This document shows positions 1 to 9,300 of a stretch of DNA of 59,515 nucleotides, piece by piece. Source of the stretch: a virus; IMG/VR virus record IMGVR_UViG_3300022699_000433, positions 1 through 59,515 of that record, one strand, 5' to 3'. Positions within the stretch are counted from its first letter, which is position 1. Every line of letters begins with the position of its first letter. The notes beneath the pieces were generated by a model. It made no database searches. It saw nothing but the letters and a program-made list of their open reading frames with translations, and had not been told where the DNA came from. Position numbers and translations under genes: made by a program.

Positions 1-188
1 TGTGCCTTAGGCCCTGCGCCTCAAGCCATTTTTTTTATTATCCGTGACGCCGATAAAGCCGGCCATGTAGTAGTTCAAGGAATTTATGCACGCTCTGCAT
101 GAGCGTCCCGTATTAAGGGCTGGCTCCTTTGGCTCAAAGGCATGAATTGCCCTGCCCTCTTGGTCTTTCGTGGTATTGATGCCTTGAG

Positions 189-257
189 TTATTCAACATA
201 GTCAATTACGTCCCATAGTTCATTTGCTGCCTCAATAAGGTCAGCCTCGAATTTCAT
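189..257 (-). CDS. Very short reading frame downstream of brxL
   Basis: A 22-residue frame starts at ATG on the minus strand with GAGG seven bases upstream and ends at TAA. Its product is acidic and helical in composition (MKFEADLIEAAN...). It lies 20 bases after the brxL stop, so it could be the start of a gene broken by a stop, since the sequence below it shows no clear continuation. I do not recognise it. The rest of 1-277 shows no supportable gene. Confidence 0.25.
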   Translation of the reverse strand: MKFEADLIEAANELWDVIDYVE

Positions 258-277
258 TTACCTCGGAAAAAGGCAGC

Positions 278-2305
278 TTAATTTATGCCTAACGCCTTCA
301 TTGCAGCCGTCAATGGATCGCCGTAGAATACAGGATCCACTCTTTCCACGATATCGGCTGAGACTTCGAGAAAATTGCGCTTGCTTTCGATAGGTATCAG
401 GGCACGGCGAGCCCCATTATCCATACCAACTTGGAGCGGTTCAGCGAGGGAGCGGACTCCCTTGATATTTCCCTGGATGGTAAGATCACCTAGAATGAGC
501 AGAGCCGGCAAGGAGGAGTGCTTTTTGAGCGCTGAATAGATCGCCACGAGCAAGGCAATACCAGCGTCGCATGATATGTGGTTCCCGAGGAGATCAACAG
601 CCTCCACATAGAAGTCAGTGGTGGCAAAAGTCTGGGCTATTCCCATATCCACTTTGTGTCCTTGAATATACGCAAAGGCTCTCTGGATGGAATCTTTCAT
701 GCTGGCATCAATACCACCTGAAATTTTCAACTTGCCTGTTCCGGGAGAGCAACCTACCTCCAGTCGATAGAGCCCTACCTTTCCTTGATCATCTACGGAG
801 GCGGTGTAAACTGAGCCCGGTGCTAATGGATCTATGGATATAAGATTCCGTCCCCCCTCTTCCGGCACCCCCACAAACCGTTCATCCCTCGTCTCATTGT
901 CAATGTAGGAGAAAGATGTTTGATAATATTCAAACGAGCCCATCTTCTTGAGCTGTTCCTTCACCCGGCGGCGCCCCTCAAGGGCGATATCGACTAGCTC
1001 TGCCATCTCCTCTTTGCGGATGTCCTGATGAGGGTAAATCAGTTTGGCGAGACCGGAGACCGTCTTTCGTACCGCTTTGACATCACGGGCATTAAGGTGC
1101 GAGCCAAGAGAAAAATAGGAGTCAACAATTTCAGAAAAATTATGCCGGCGCAGTTCTCGTAAAGCCTCCGCCAGGTAATCGACGACAAACCCGTAATGTT
1201 CGGTAAAGAACTCCATCTGCATCTTGGGGATTTCCCAGCCGGGAATGTAGAAGTGAATCCGGTCGAGAAATGCCATATCCTCCCTCACCACATCCGGCAG
1301 GGGTGTAAACAGATGAGACGATTTCACCATCACTTCAACAGGCTGGTTGGTATTTCCAAAAAAAGCGACCGATGCCATGCCCGTAAGGGCTTCTTTTCCC
1401 CTTGCAAACGTTCCTGATTCGCAATAGGTTTTAAGGGTGGTAACCACCTCCTTGGGCATTTTCTGAAGATCGGCGACTTCATCAAATCCGACCGCATCCC
1501 AGAGCCCTACCAAACCCATTCTTCCACTGGCCATGTTGTAAAATAGGTTGGCAACGGTTGTTGGACCGGTGAGCAAAATGACATAGGGAGATAGTTCCTG
1601 ATAGGCAAATGATTTCCCGGTACCTCGTGGCCCAAGCTCTATGAAGTTGTAATTCTGCTCACACAGGGGTATCATTCTGGCCAAAAGAAAAAGTTTTGCT
1701 CTTTGGTCAAAACGGCTTGGCTCCAGGCCTATGCTCCTCACCAAGAGATCGATCCATTCATCGTTGGTAAACTCGCTCCGGCAGCGCTTATAGTCCTCAA
1801 AATCGAATGTTCCAAGCTGAATGGGTTGTAGGGTATCTATCCAAAACGGGCTCCGTTTGCCTTTGGCCTCTTCATCGAACTCGTGTCTGATGTCAACCTG
1901 CGCCCATATGCCGCCCATGAGTAGTCTGTCATATTGTCGAATGTAATGCTCCGGGATATGGACGTATTTGTGACTAAAGTTTACGAACTCCGCCCAATAT
2001 TTATCATCATTGGATAGATACCGCACTTTCAGTTTATCAATGAGGGTGTGCTTTCCTTTTTCCCTCACGAAAGATTGGGCCTTGTTAGCTTCATCAGGTC
2101 TTACAAAATTCTCCGTAAGCGTGGAGTTGACCACTCGCAGGCCGGCTTCGATGGCCGATGGATCATCAGTAGCGCAATACTTGCCGAGAAGATACTCAAG
2201 GACGAAAACCGGCACATTGGCCCCGACCTTCACCTTTCGGACGAGGTCCTTTCGCACCACCTTCCCGGCGAAAACCTTTGTTGATTTGCTGTCAAGTTCG
2301 GGCAT
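278..2305 (-). CDS. brxL: BrxL, AAA+/Lon-like BREX protein
   Basis: 675 aa, last gene of the BREX operon. BrxL proteins of type I BREX are AAA+ ATPases with a Lon-protease-like C-terminal domain that assemble on DNA and are needed for phage restriction. Visible here are a BREX-type N-terminal region, Walker A GPRGTGKS at residues 225-232, the AAA+ core to about residue 400, and a Lon-like C-terminal domain at about 490-670. An ungapped comparison with Lon puts Asp580 where Lon has its catalytic Ser and Pro623 where Lon has its Lys, so proteolysis is unlikely; the fold probably serves assembly. It starts 11 bases after the pglZ stop. Length fits the family. Confidence 0.93.
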   Translation of the reverse strand: MPELDSKSTKVFAGKVVRKDLVRKVKVGANVPVFVLEYLLGKYCATDDPSAIEAGLRVVNSTLTENFVRPDEANKAQSFVREKGKHTLIDKLKVRYLSNDDKYWAEFVNFSHKYVHIPEHYIRQYDRLLMGGIWAQVDIRHEFDEEAKGKRSPFWIDTLQPIQLGTFDFEDYKRCRSEFTNDEWIDLLVRSIGLEPSRFDQRAKLFLLARMIPLCEQNYNFIELGPRGTGKSFAYQELSPYVILLTGPTTVANLFYNMASGRMGLVGLWDAVGFDEVADLQKMPKEVVTTLKTYCESGTFARGKEALTGMASVAFFGNTNQPVEVMVKSSHLFTPLPDVVREDMAFLDRIHFYIPGWEIPKMQMEFFTEHYGFVVDYLAEALRELRRHNFSEIVDSYFSLGSHLNARDVKAVRKTVSGLAKLIYPHQDIRKEEMAELVDIALEGRRRVKEQLKKMGSFEYYQTSFSYIDNETRDERFVGVPEEGGRNLISIDPLAPGSVYTASVDDQGKVGLYRLEVGCSPGTGKLKISGGIDASMKDSIQRAFAYIQGHKVDMGIAQTFATTDFYVEAVDLLGNHISCDAGIALLVAIYSALKKHSSLPALLILGDLTIQGNIKGVRSLAEPLQVGMDNGARRALIPIESKRNFLEVSADIVERVDPVFYGDPLTAAMKALGIN

Positions 2306-2316
2306 TGCCCCTCTCC

Positions 2317-4911
2317 TTACAGTGCAATAGATACTTCGATGTTCTCCAGCCGGGCCAATTCAACCCCCGTTGCGGCATCAAGCAAATACACCGTCACCGT
2401 CTTTTGGTTCGGCTCATCAATGATCATAAGCGTGATGGTGTTAGGAGTTGTTTTTCTGGGATCGTTTTCATCTTTACGGAGCGCAACATCTCCTGTCGAT
2501 TCCTCAAAACCGTACGATGCACTCACTGGCCGGGAAATTGATTTGCTTTTTGCGCGCAGCTCAATACGGACCTTGGGCGGATCAAAATCGAACAGCCCTG
2601 TATTCACACCGGCGACCTGTACTGAGAAAAACCGAGTTGAGAGTTTCTGGCTCCCGGGAGTGAGTGTCCATGCGATTCCAAGCGGAAGCCCAGGAGTTTG
2701 TTTTGCCGATGGGCCGATGGCCATGACCGGAACGAGCAGTTCTTGAGGTGATAGACCTCCATGGAAGTACGCACGTGCACCGCCTTTACATTTGAAACAA
2801 CCAAAGGTCCACGGAGTGGCGAGGTCGAATTCGCCTTGCATATCCAGATCCCGCAGATGCATGCGAAGAGCGGCGTCGTCAGCCGTCCCCCCATGCCCCA
2901 CCCAGACACGGCGATGCAGGTCATACGTATCGCCGCCGGGGGCTTCTATCTTCATATCCTCACTCACTTCCTCACCGAAAAGATGTCCATGATCCGCTGC
3001 TAGGATAATCCGTTCTACACCTAAATCATCAAGCACCCGGAGACCTCGCCTCAGGTCGTTCAGCACCCCATCCATTTGCCGCCTGGCCTGCGCGATGTTG
3101 TCTTTTTCGCAGAGTTCGTCAATCTCCTGGGAAGTCACAAGGATCAACTGACCATTTTCGATACCCTCCCGAACCTTTTTCGAGGGTTTGGGCAGGAGAC
3201 TCTCGAGCTTGGTATCGTAAACCTCAACGCCGGCATGTTCCTTCAAAAACATCACTCGGTCATTCCGGTCCTTAATCACTGTCCCCTTGATCTCCAGGGC
3301 CAATTTGCCGGTTGCCCCTGGAACCACCGTCACCCCCTCATGGGCTCCGGGCAGAAGGGCAGCCATACCGATCTCAGTGACGGTAGGGACAGCAGCGATG
3401 GCAACATGCAGCTCGATCTCGAAGCTTTCTGTAAGTAAACGCACTAACTCACGACCCATCTCAAAGCGAAGCGCATCCACCCACACATAGGCAACCTTGC
3501 CGTTACCCAGGGTAGGCTTTACAAACCGTTCGAAAACGTCCCGCTGGCGTATAATATGCTTGTCAAGCGGGGCTTCCTTCACTCGGCTCAGGAAACAGCG
3601 GGCAACCTCAGAGCCTACCTCCATATAGCGCTGCCGAGCGCGTATCACCAGTTTTTCAATACTCTCCTGGTCATAGCCGTACGGTTCGAAGTTGTACCAT
3701 CGACTCTCCATGTGACGGTGGTTGGTATCCAGCAAACACCAAGGCTCCGCGCCCTCAGCATACTCCTTGATTATCCCGGTGACTGATGCCGGAGCCGTTT
3801 TCACCGCGTTCTCGACCCGATCAGCCGTGAGCAGCACCTCGGCAGCCGCAGCTACCAGCGCCCAGCGGGCCTGAAGTTTTGGTTCTGCATCGCACCAGAA
3901 GCGAGATAAGCGGGATTCAGCCAGGGTCAACATATAGCCGTCTGTTTGCTCAAGAAGCCGGTCCTCGGCATGTCGCAAGAGAGCCCTTTCCCCCGCCGGG
4001 AATGTTTCAACATTGGCCGCCGCATTTGGCTCAAACGTCAAGGCTGCAAGGTTGAACTCCTCTTCCACCCGGCGGGCGGCATCCACATAGCTATCCCGCA
4101 GATCACGCCGCAGACGCCACGAACGGGCTACGGCCGCGCACGCAGCAGTAGTGGCAGGTGTTACGGCAACCGGAACGGAGGCCAGTTCCTGTGGAACAAA
4201 GTCGCCAAGACCAGAGATGAAATCAGTCATCAGAACATGCCGGGCCAGGGGCTGCCGAAGCTCCTCCAGTCCTGCCCCCTCAGAGGACTCGAACTCGAAC
4301 TCGCGCCGCAAAAGTTCCGCAAGTTCGCCCTTCGCATCCTTTCTTATAATGCTCTCGTCAAACCGGTCGCTATCAAGAAAAGAAAGGGCAACTTCCTGTG
4401 AGTTGCCGGTACCGAAGATGAGTGCGATCGCTCCCTTGGAGATCTCACCGCCTTTATCAGCCAGGTCATCGAGGTCGGCCAAGCTAAGGTTTCCAGCCTC
4501 GGCCTGCTTTTCCACGTGGTTTGCCGTCTCTTCGCCTAGGATATCTTTCAGGGCGTTGCGGGCCAAAACGGCCAGCCGGGTATTTCGTGCCGGGGGCTGC
4601 TGGCCCGGCTGCATGGTAACACCCGCAGCCTCCAGCTCAATGAGGGCATGATGGGTCTGGTCCTGAGCTACCGGCACATAGACCACCAGACGAGGAGGCT
4701 CTTCGCTGTCCATGAGTTTTCTTTGATCGATCTCCCATCGGAGTTGGATGAAGCTTCCGTCATAGCGAAGAATGGTCGTATCTTGAATATCAAGTGCTTC
4801 CAGAGCTCCGGTATATTCACCATCCGGGTCATACCAAACCACCAGGCCGTGATCGTTTACCTGTTTGGCGATCAGGCCGATGAGATGCTCTGTTACGGTC
4901 CCGATGCTCAT
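2317..4911 (-). CDS. pglZ: PglZ, BREX alkaline-phosphatase-superfamily protein
   Basis: 864 aa. PglZ is a core BREX component whose C-terminal PglZ domain belongs to the alkaline phosphatase superfamily; some members are metal-dependent nucleases. Metal-binding motifs can be seen: VDALRFEM near residues 476-483 and ADHGH near 641-645. The first 450 residues are BREX-specific and helical. The start overlaps the end of the AlbA_2 gene by four bases (ATGA type), implying translational coupling, and brxL follows 11 bases after the stop. The order pglZ then brxL is that of type I BREX. Confidence 0.93.
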   Translation of the reverse strand: MSIGTVTEHLIGLIAKQVNDHGLVVWYDPDGEYTGALEALDIQDTTILRYDGSFIQLRWEIDQRKLMDSEEPPRLVVYVPVAQDQTHHALIELEAAGVTMQPGQQPPARNTRLAVLARNALKDILGEETANHVEKQAEAGNLSLADLDDLADKGGEISKGAIALIFGTGNSQEVALSFLDSDRFDESIIRKDAKGELAELLRREFEFESSEGAGLEELRQPLARHVLMTDFISGLGDFVPQELASVPVAVTPATTAACAAVARSWRLRRDLRDSYVDAARRVEEEFNLAALTFEPNAAANVETFPAGERALLRHAEDRLLEQTDGYMLTLAESRLSRFWCDAEPKLQARWALVAAAAEVLLTADRVENAVKTAPASVTGIIKEYAEGAEPWCLLDTNHRHMESRWYNFEPYGYDQESIEKLVIRARQRYMEVGSEVARCFLSRVKEAPLDKHIIRQRDVFERFVKPTLGNGKVAYVWVDALRFEMGRELVRLLTESFEIELHVAIAAVPTVTEIGMAALLPGAHEGVTVVPGATGKLALEIKGTVIKDRNDRVMFLKEHAGVEVYDTKLESLLPKPSKKVREGIENGQLILVTSQEIDELCEKDNIAQARRQMDGVLNDLRRGLRVLDDLGVERIILAADHGHLFGEEVSEDMKIEAPGGDTYDLHRRVWVGHGGTADDAALRMHLRDLDMQGEFDLATPWTFGCFKCKGGARAYFHGGLSPQELLVPVMAIGPSAKQTPGLPLGIAWTLTPGSQKLSTRFFSVQVAGVNTGLFDFDPPKVRIELRAKSKSISRPVSASYGFEESTGDVALRKDENDPRKTTPNTITLMIIDEPNQKTVTVYLLDAATGVELARLENIEVSIAL

Positions 4912-6311
4912 TTCTTTTCCTCTACCACTTCCCAGTACCCGCCTTTGGCCGGTCCAATGCGCCGCAACCGCTTCTGTTCCTGCAATTTCTGGATATTTCG
5001 CTCGATGGATCGTTCAGTCACTCCAATCATTGAGGCCAAATCGGGGATGGTCAAATATCTGTCCTCTTTGAGCGCCGCCAAGATTCTCCCCGACGTTTTT
5101 CCCGACGTTTTTCCCGACGTTTTCGGTGAACCTGGGACCAGCTTCAGTTCCTCAACAGGCGTTCGGTGTATCTTGGCAGTGAACAGGCAACCATCTCGAT
5201 CGTCGGCAAAATCGATCCGCGGCCAGGCTTCGAGAGCCCGTTTGATGCCTGAACCGAGGCCGTGATAGGGCAGCAGGCCCTTGGCTACATAAGAGACCAA
5301 GATAGGGTTCCGGATATTCGAATTGCCGGCCAGAATCTTTTCCACGGTCAGATTGTTCGGCAGATGCCCGGGGCTGATGATTTCGATGCGGTTGTCGAAA
5401 ATGAACAGGCGAACCGGTGCGCTCACCAGATAGTCGCGGTGCACCAAAGCGTTCACCAATAGTTCCTCAAACACGCTTTCCGGAATCTCGGGCAGACCGG
5501 GGGCATTTACGCCACGGCCGGCCTGCACTTTATAGAGGTTTCGCATGACAAAAGCCAGGGCATCGTCGAAGACCTTCCGGAGCGGTCCGGAGAAATCTTC
5601 AGTGTCGATATAGTCTGTGCCATGAATTTCGTTGCCGGGGTAACGCATGGCCTTGATTACGAACTGGGGTTTGATCCATTCCGGACGTTCGGCGAACAGC
5701 AGTACCCCGGCCAGATTGAGCATGCCATCGTCGGCTGCAAGGTTCATGTTCTGCAACAACCGGGTCAGTTCCTCAGGATCATCAGGGAATTCTCGCTTGT
5801 AAAAGTCTCGTAGAAAGTCTCGAAACCGCAACTTGTCCAAGACTTCTATTCCTGCCTTCGTCGGCAATTCATCCGCATGAAACTGATCGGTGATCTGAAA
5901 GAGGCGCCTGAGCTCCTCCTTGGAGTTCACCCGCCGTTTGTCCGCTCCTGACTTGAGCCAGATGACACCGTTTTTGTCGAAATAGGGCTTGTCTATCCCC
6001 TTGGGAACGGTCAACACGATAACAACCCTCTCCTCGCCAACGGAAACATTCTCGGTCTTAACCGCCAAAGGACTGCGGACCAATTGGCTGGCGGCATTGC
6101 TGATCATCTGATTGATGCGGGCCACATCTTCCGTTGAAAGGCCTGGAATCGAACCGTCGTCCGCCACGCCAATAAGAATAATCCCGCCATCAGCATTGGC
6201 AAAGGCTGCCATCTCCGAGGCCAGAGATTCCCCGTTGTGGATGTCCTCCTTAAATTGGCGGGTACTGTCCTCACCCAAGGCCACCAAGCGCAGCAGGTCA
6301 TCACTATTCAT
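4908..6311 (-). CDS. AlbA_2 / HATPase_c_4 / winged-helix protein inserted in the BREX operon
   Basis: 467 aa. The N-terminus (about residues 10-130) is an AlbA_2 (Schlafen-like) domain with the typical E-STRQFKED and F-ANADGG-IL-GV-DDG blocks. The middle (about 250-370) is a HATPase_c_4-like module with ELLVNALVHRDY and LGSGIKRA. A three-copy KTSG linker at about 395-407 (12-bp DNA repeat) leads to a C-terminal winged helix (ATT-rich recognition not inferable). Such proteins are often called RecG-like or transcriptional regulators, and they recur in defence loci. It overlaps the pglX stop by eight bases and the pglZ start by four, so it is translated as part of the operon. It may regulate the system or act as an accessory effector; the role is not established by the sequence. 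Confidence 0.85.
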   Translation of the reverse strand: MNSDDLLRLVALGEDSTRQFKEDIHNGESLASEMAAFANADGGIILIGVADDGSIPGLSTEDVARINQMISNAASQLVRSPLAVKTENVSVGEERVVIVLTVPKGIDKPYFDKNGVIWLKSGADKRRVNSKEELRRLFQITDQFHADELPTKAGIEVLDKLRFRDFLRDFYKREFPDDPEELTRLLQNMNLAADDGMLNLAGVLLFAERPEWIKPQFVIKAMRYPGNEIHGTDYIDTEDFSGPLRKVFDDALAFVMRNLYKVQAGRGVNAPGLPEIPESVFEELLVNALVHRDYLVSAPVRLFIFDNRIEIISPGHLPNNLTVEKILAGNSNIRNPILVSYVAKGLLPYHGLGSGIKRALEAWPRIDFADDRDGCLFTAKIHRTPVEELKLVPGSPKTSGKTSGKTSGRILAALKEDRYLTIPDLASMIGVTERSIERNIQKLQEQKRLRRIGPAKGGYWEVVEEKK

Positions 6312-9300
6312 CTGCCGGCACCTCAGTATTGTCTATTTCTTCCTGAATAACTCTCCGTTTGGCTTTCACGGGCTCAATCTCGCAAAGGTATTCAAAGCCA
6401 TGGGCAATGGCAATTGAGCGATCTTTCTTGCAGCGTTCCTTTACCCGTTCGGGCCAGAGTTGAAATGCAATATGGGACCAGTCATATGCGCCTTCCTGAA
6501 GCCCTTCCCAGTATTTTTTGGGCTCACTCCAGGGGACCAGTTCCCACAGGGGCGCAATATTCAAAATCACGCCGTCATTGAGATCAAAATCTAGATGAAA
6601 ATCCGCGGCCCTGCGGAGCTTGCCCGCAAAGTCATGCAGCTCGGAGACGAATTGATGCTGGCGGTCCATCTCCTTTTCGATCTGCTTGGCCTCGCGTCCC
6701 GAGCTTCCCGCTGCTTCTTTTCGGCCCCGCAAGGATTTCAGGCGATCCTCCTCCAGACGAATCTTGGGCTCCACGTAATTGAGCAACGCCTTGAAAAGGA
6801 TGTCCTTGTCCAGGCGGTGATAGTAGAGCCACAGACCATAATTGCCCTTGGCAGAGCGCAGATACCAATAGATGGGAGCCTTTCGGCGGCTCTTGGAATA
6901 GCGTTTTACATGATCCATCCAGAATCCGCCGTTTCCCGGCTTTCGGAAATAGTCGCGCAGATCCCGCACGCCGAGGATTTCACAGGCCTCCTGCTCGATG
7001 GCCTCGGCACGGTCTTTCCAGATCACCTCCAGCACCTCTCGGACCCGGCGAACGATGTCATCCTCATGCCCGGGATCGTCCACCAGGATCCCGTCCCAAT
7101 CGATACGTATGGGGTAATCAAATGGCACATCCTCGGGCTTGGCCGGCAGGCCGTCTGGTCCTTGGAGCATGCCCGGGGGGCAGAGGGGGAGTGGGTCGAA
7201 GGGATCTGGAAGTTCTGGTGGCTGTTGTTCACCTGTGGTAAAAAGAATGTTCCAGCGGCCAAACACGTTTCCTACAAAATAGGAAATCACGGCCTTTACA
7301 ATATTGGTGTTGACTCCATTAGGAATCATGTCATCAGGGTTATTACTTGAGAATTTTCCTTCGTTTGTATAAGTATCATTTGTTGCTGTCTCTGTAGCTC
7401 TAAAGTTCCTAGCTAACAATATAAAATTTTCCAATTCACCAGACTCTATACCCGATTCCATCCATAAGAAGTTTTCGGCAGCTTTAAGAATCTCATATAC
7501 TTTTCTTCGAATGTTTTCATTTTTCGATGCTTTTTGAATAGCAATATTTTTTAGAGAATTATCTATTCCTTCAAACAATGCAAAGAATAGGGGAGAAGTC
7601 TCGTCAGATTTTTGTAGAGCTTGAGGAAGAGACGTAACATCCTTGGCAAGGCTTACCAGTTGTTGATCTGGAGCCTCAGCTAGCGAAGGTATTGGCAGAG
7701 AAGCCAATATACCACTTTCATGTTTCCGATCAGCAGTAAGGCAAGATAAGAAACAATTATATGTTTCAGTATTAAGAAAAATCATTAATTTCAAAAGTGA
7801 ATGTTTAGACTTGTCTTTTGTTTCAATGAAACGTGAAGCATGGCCGAAAACATGCCCGGGCGGACACGGTTGAGCACCAATTCCTTTATCTGAAATGTAT
7901 GGGCAAACGATGCCTTTCTTATCATAGGCCGCCTCATTTCTAAAATAACTTCCTTTGAAATTCTTTAGGATAGTACCATTTTGTTTCCAATAAACTAGCA
8001 TTTGTGATGGGTTTTCGAATGGCCTAAATTCACCCCCTTTTAGAAAGCGTTTCCAAGGGGGATCACTGACAAAATTAGGACTTATTTCATGCCAAAGCCT
8101 TAAAAATCTGAAATCATCCCCTGTTGTTAATCCCACCCTTACATTGCCGATAGAAGGATTCCGTTTCCCGATCGACTCTTCGCCAAGGCATTTCCACTGA
8201 AGAAATAGATTCGCTATTTGTTCCGGCACCCAATAGGATATAGCCAAGCCAGGTAATTTATGAAAGAATTCTAATTCCCGTACCCAAACTTTGTCTGCAG
8301 AGCCTGATCCTGCCAAAGCATTAAGTTGAGTTACTAATTCTTTTTCATAGTCCTGGGAGCCTCTTAATCCAAAGGCTATAATAAAGAATTTTTGTTGAAA
8401 ACTTTTGCAGATTATGTTTAAGGCTGCCCTTACGGTAGCTCCATCAAGAACACCGATGCCCATTTCAGCAAGAATTGACAACCGACCATCTCTATCGACA
8501 CCCACAAGATTCTTTCTTAGCTCATAGAATGAAGGTAAATGTAAATAGGTTCTTGACGTAATTGATCCGTTCAACCCATTCTTACGAGTCAAAACGAGAG
8601 ACCGTTCAATAAATGCTGCGTAAAGATCGTTGCCGGTATTCTTATACGCACTTGACAAATAACTATGCGCTTTAGAACTGGGAACGCCAAACGGGGGATT
8701 CATCAGCACTACGTCATAACGTTTGCGGCAGAAATCGATGAAGGAAAAACCTCGGGCAGCGTCTTCGGCGAACAATCGGCGTCTGATCACAAGGCCGTTT
8801 TCCAACCGCTCCGCATACTCCTTCAGCGCATCCAATATCCGGTCTTCCGCTTGGTCCCAAAATTGTTCGTCGGTCACCCCCGATAAATCGAAGCGCAATT
8901 GCTGCTGCTCGGGTTTCGGTTTTACCATTTCGGGGAAGAGCACAGCCTGTTCTATCTTAGGCCCTTCTAACCACTGTTTTCTGGCCTCGGCGATGGCATC
9001 CTTAATCTCCTCCTCGATCTTGAGCAGTGAACCGGCCTCTCCGGAGAGTTTCATCTTCTGGAAAACTATTTCTACGAGTTGACCTAGAACTTGAGGCTGT
9101 AGGGTAGCCATGAACTCCTTTAACAAATCCGCCTCGCCCGGCATAGGTTCGGCGCAAACGATGTTGGAGCGGGTAATCTTTGGGCGCGCACTGTTCTGCA
9201 ACCCCAGCTCCTGGTAAGCACGCTGAGAACGCAGCCACAGGGCCAACGCTGCAATTTGTGTGGCCCGCAAGTCGATGTCAATGCCATGCAAGTTGTGCTT

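Noticed and set aside
5092-5127. Three 12-bp tandem repeats, considered as a CRISPR or VNTR
   Set aside because: They encode a KTSG linker inside the AlbA_2 protein, a pattern common at this place in that family.
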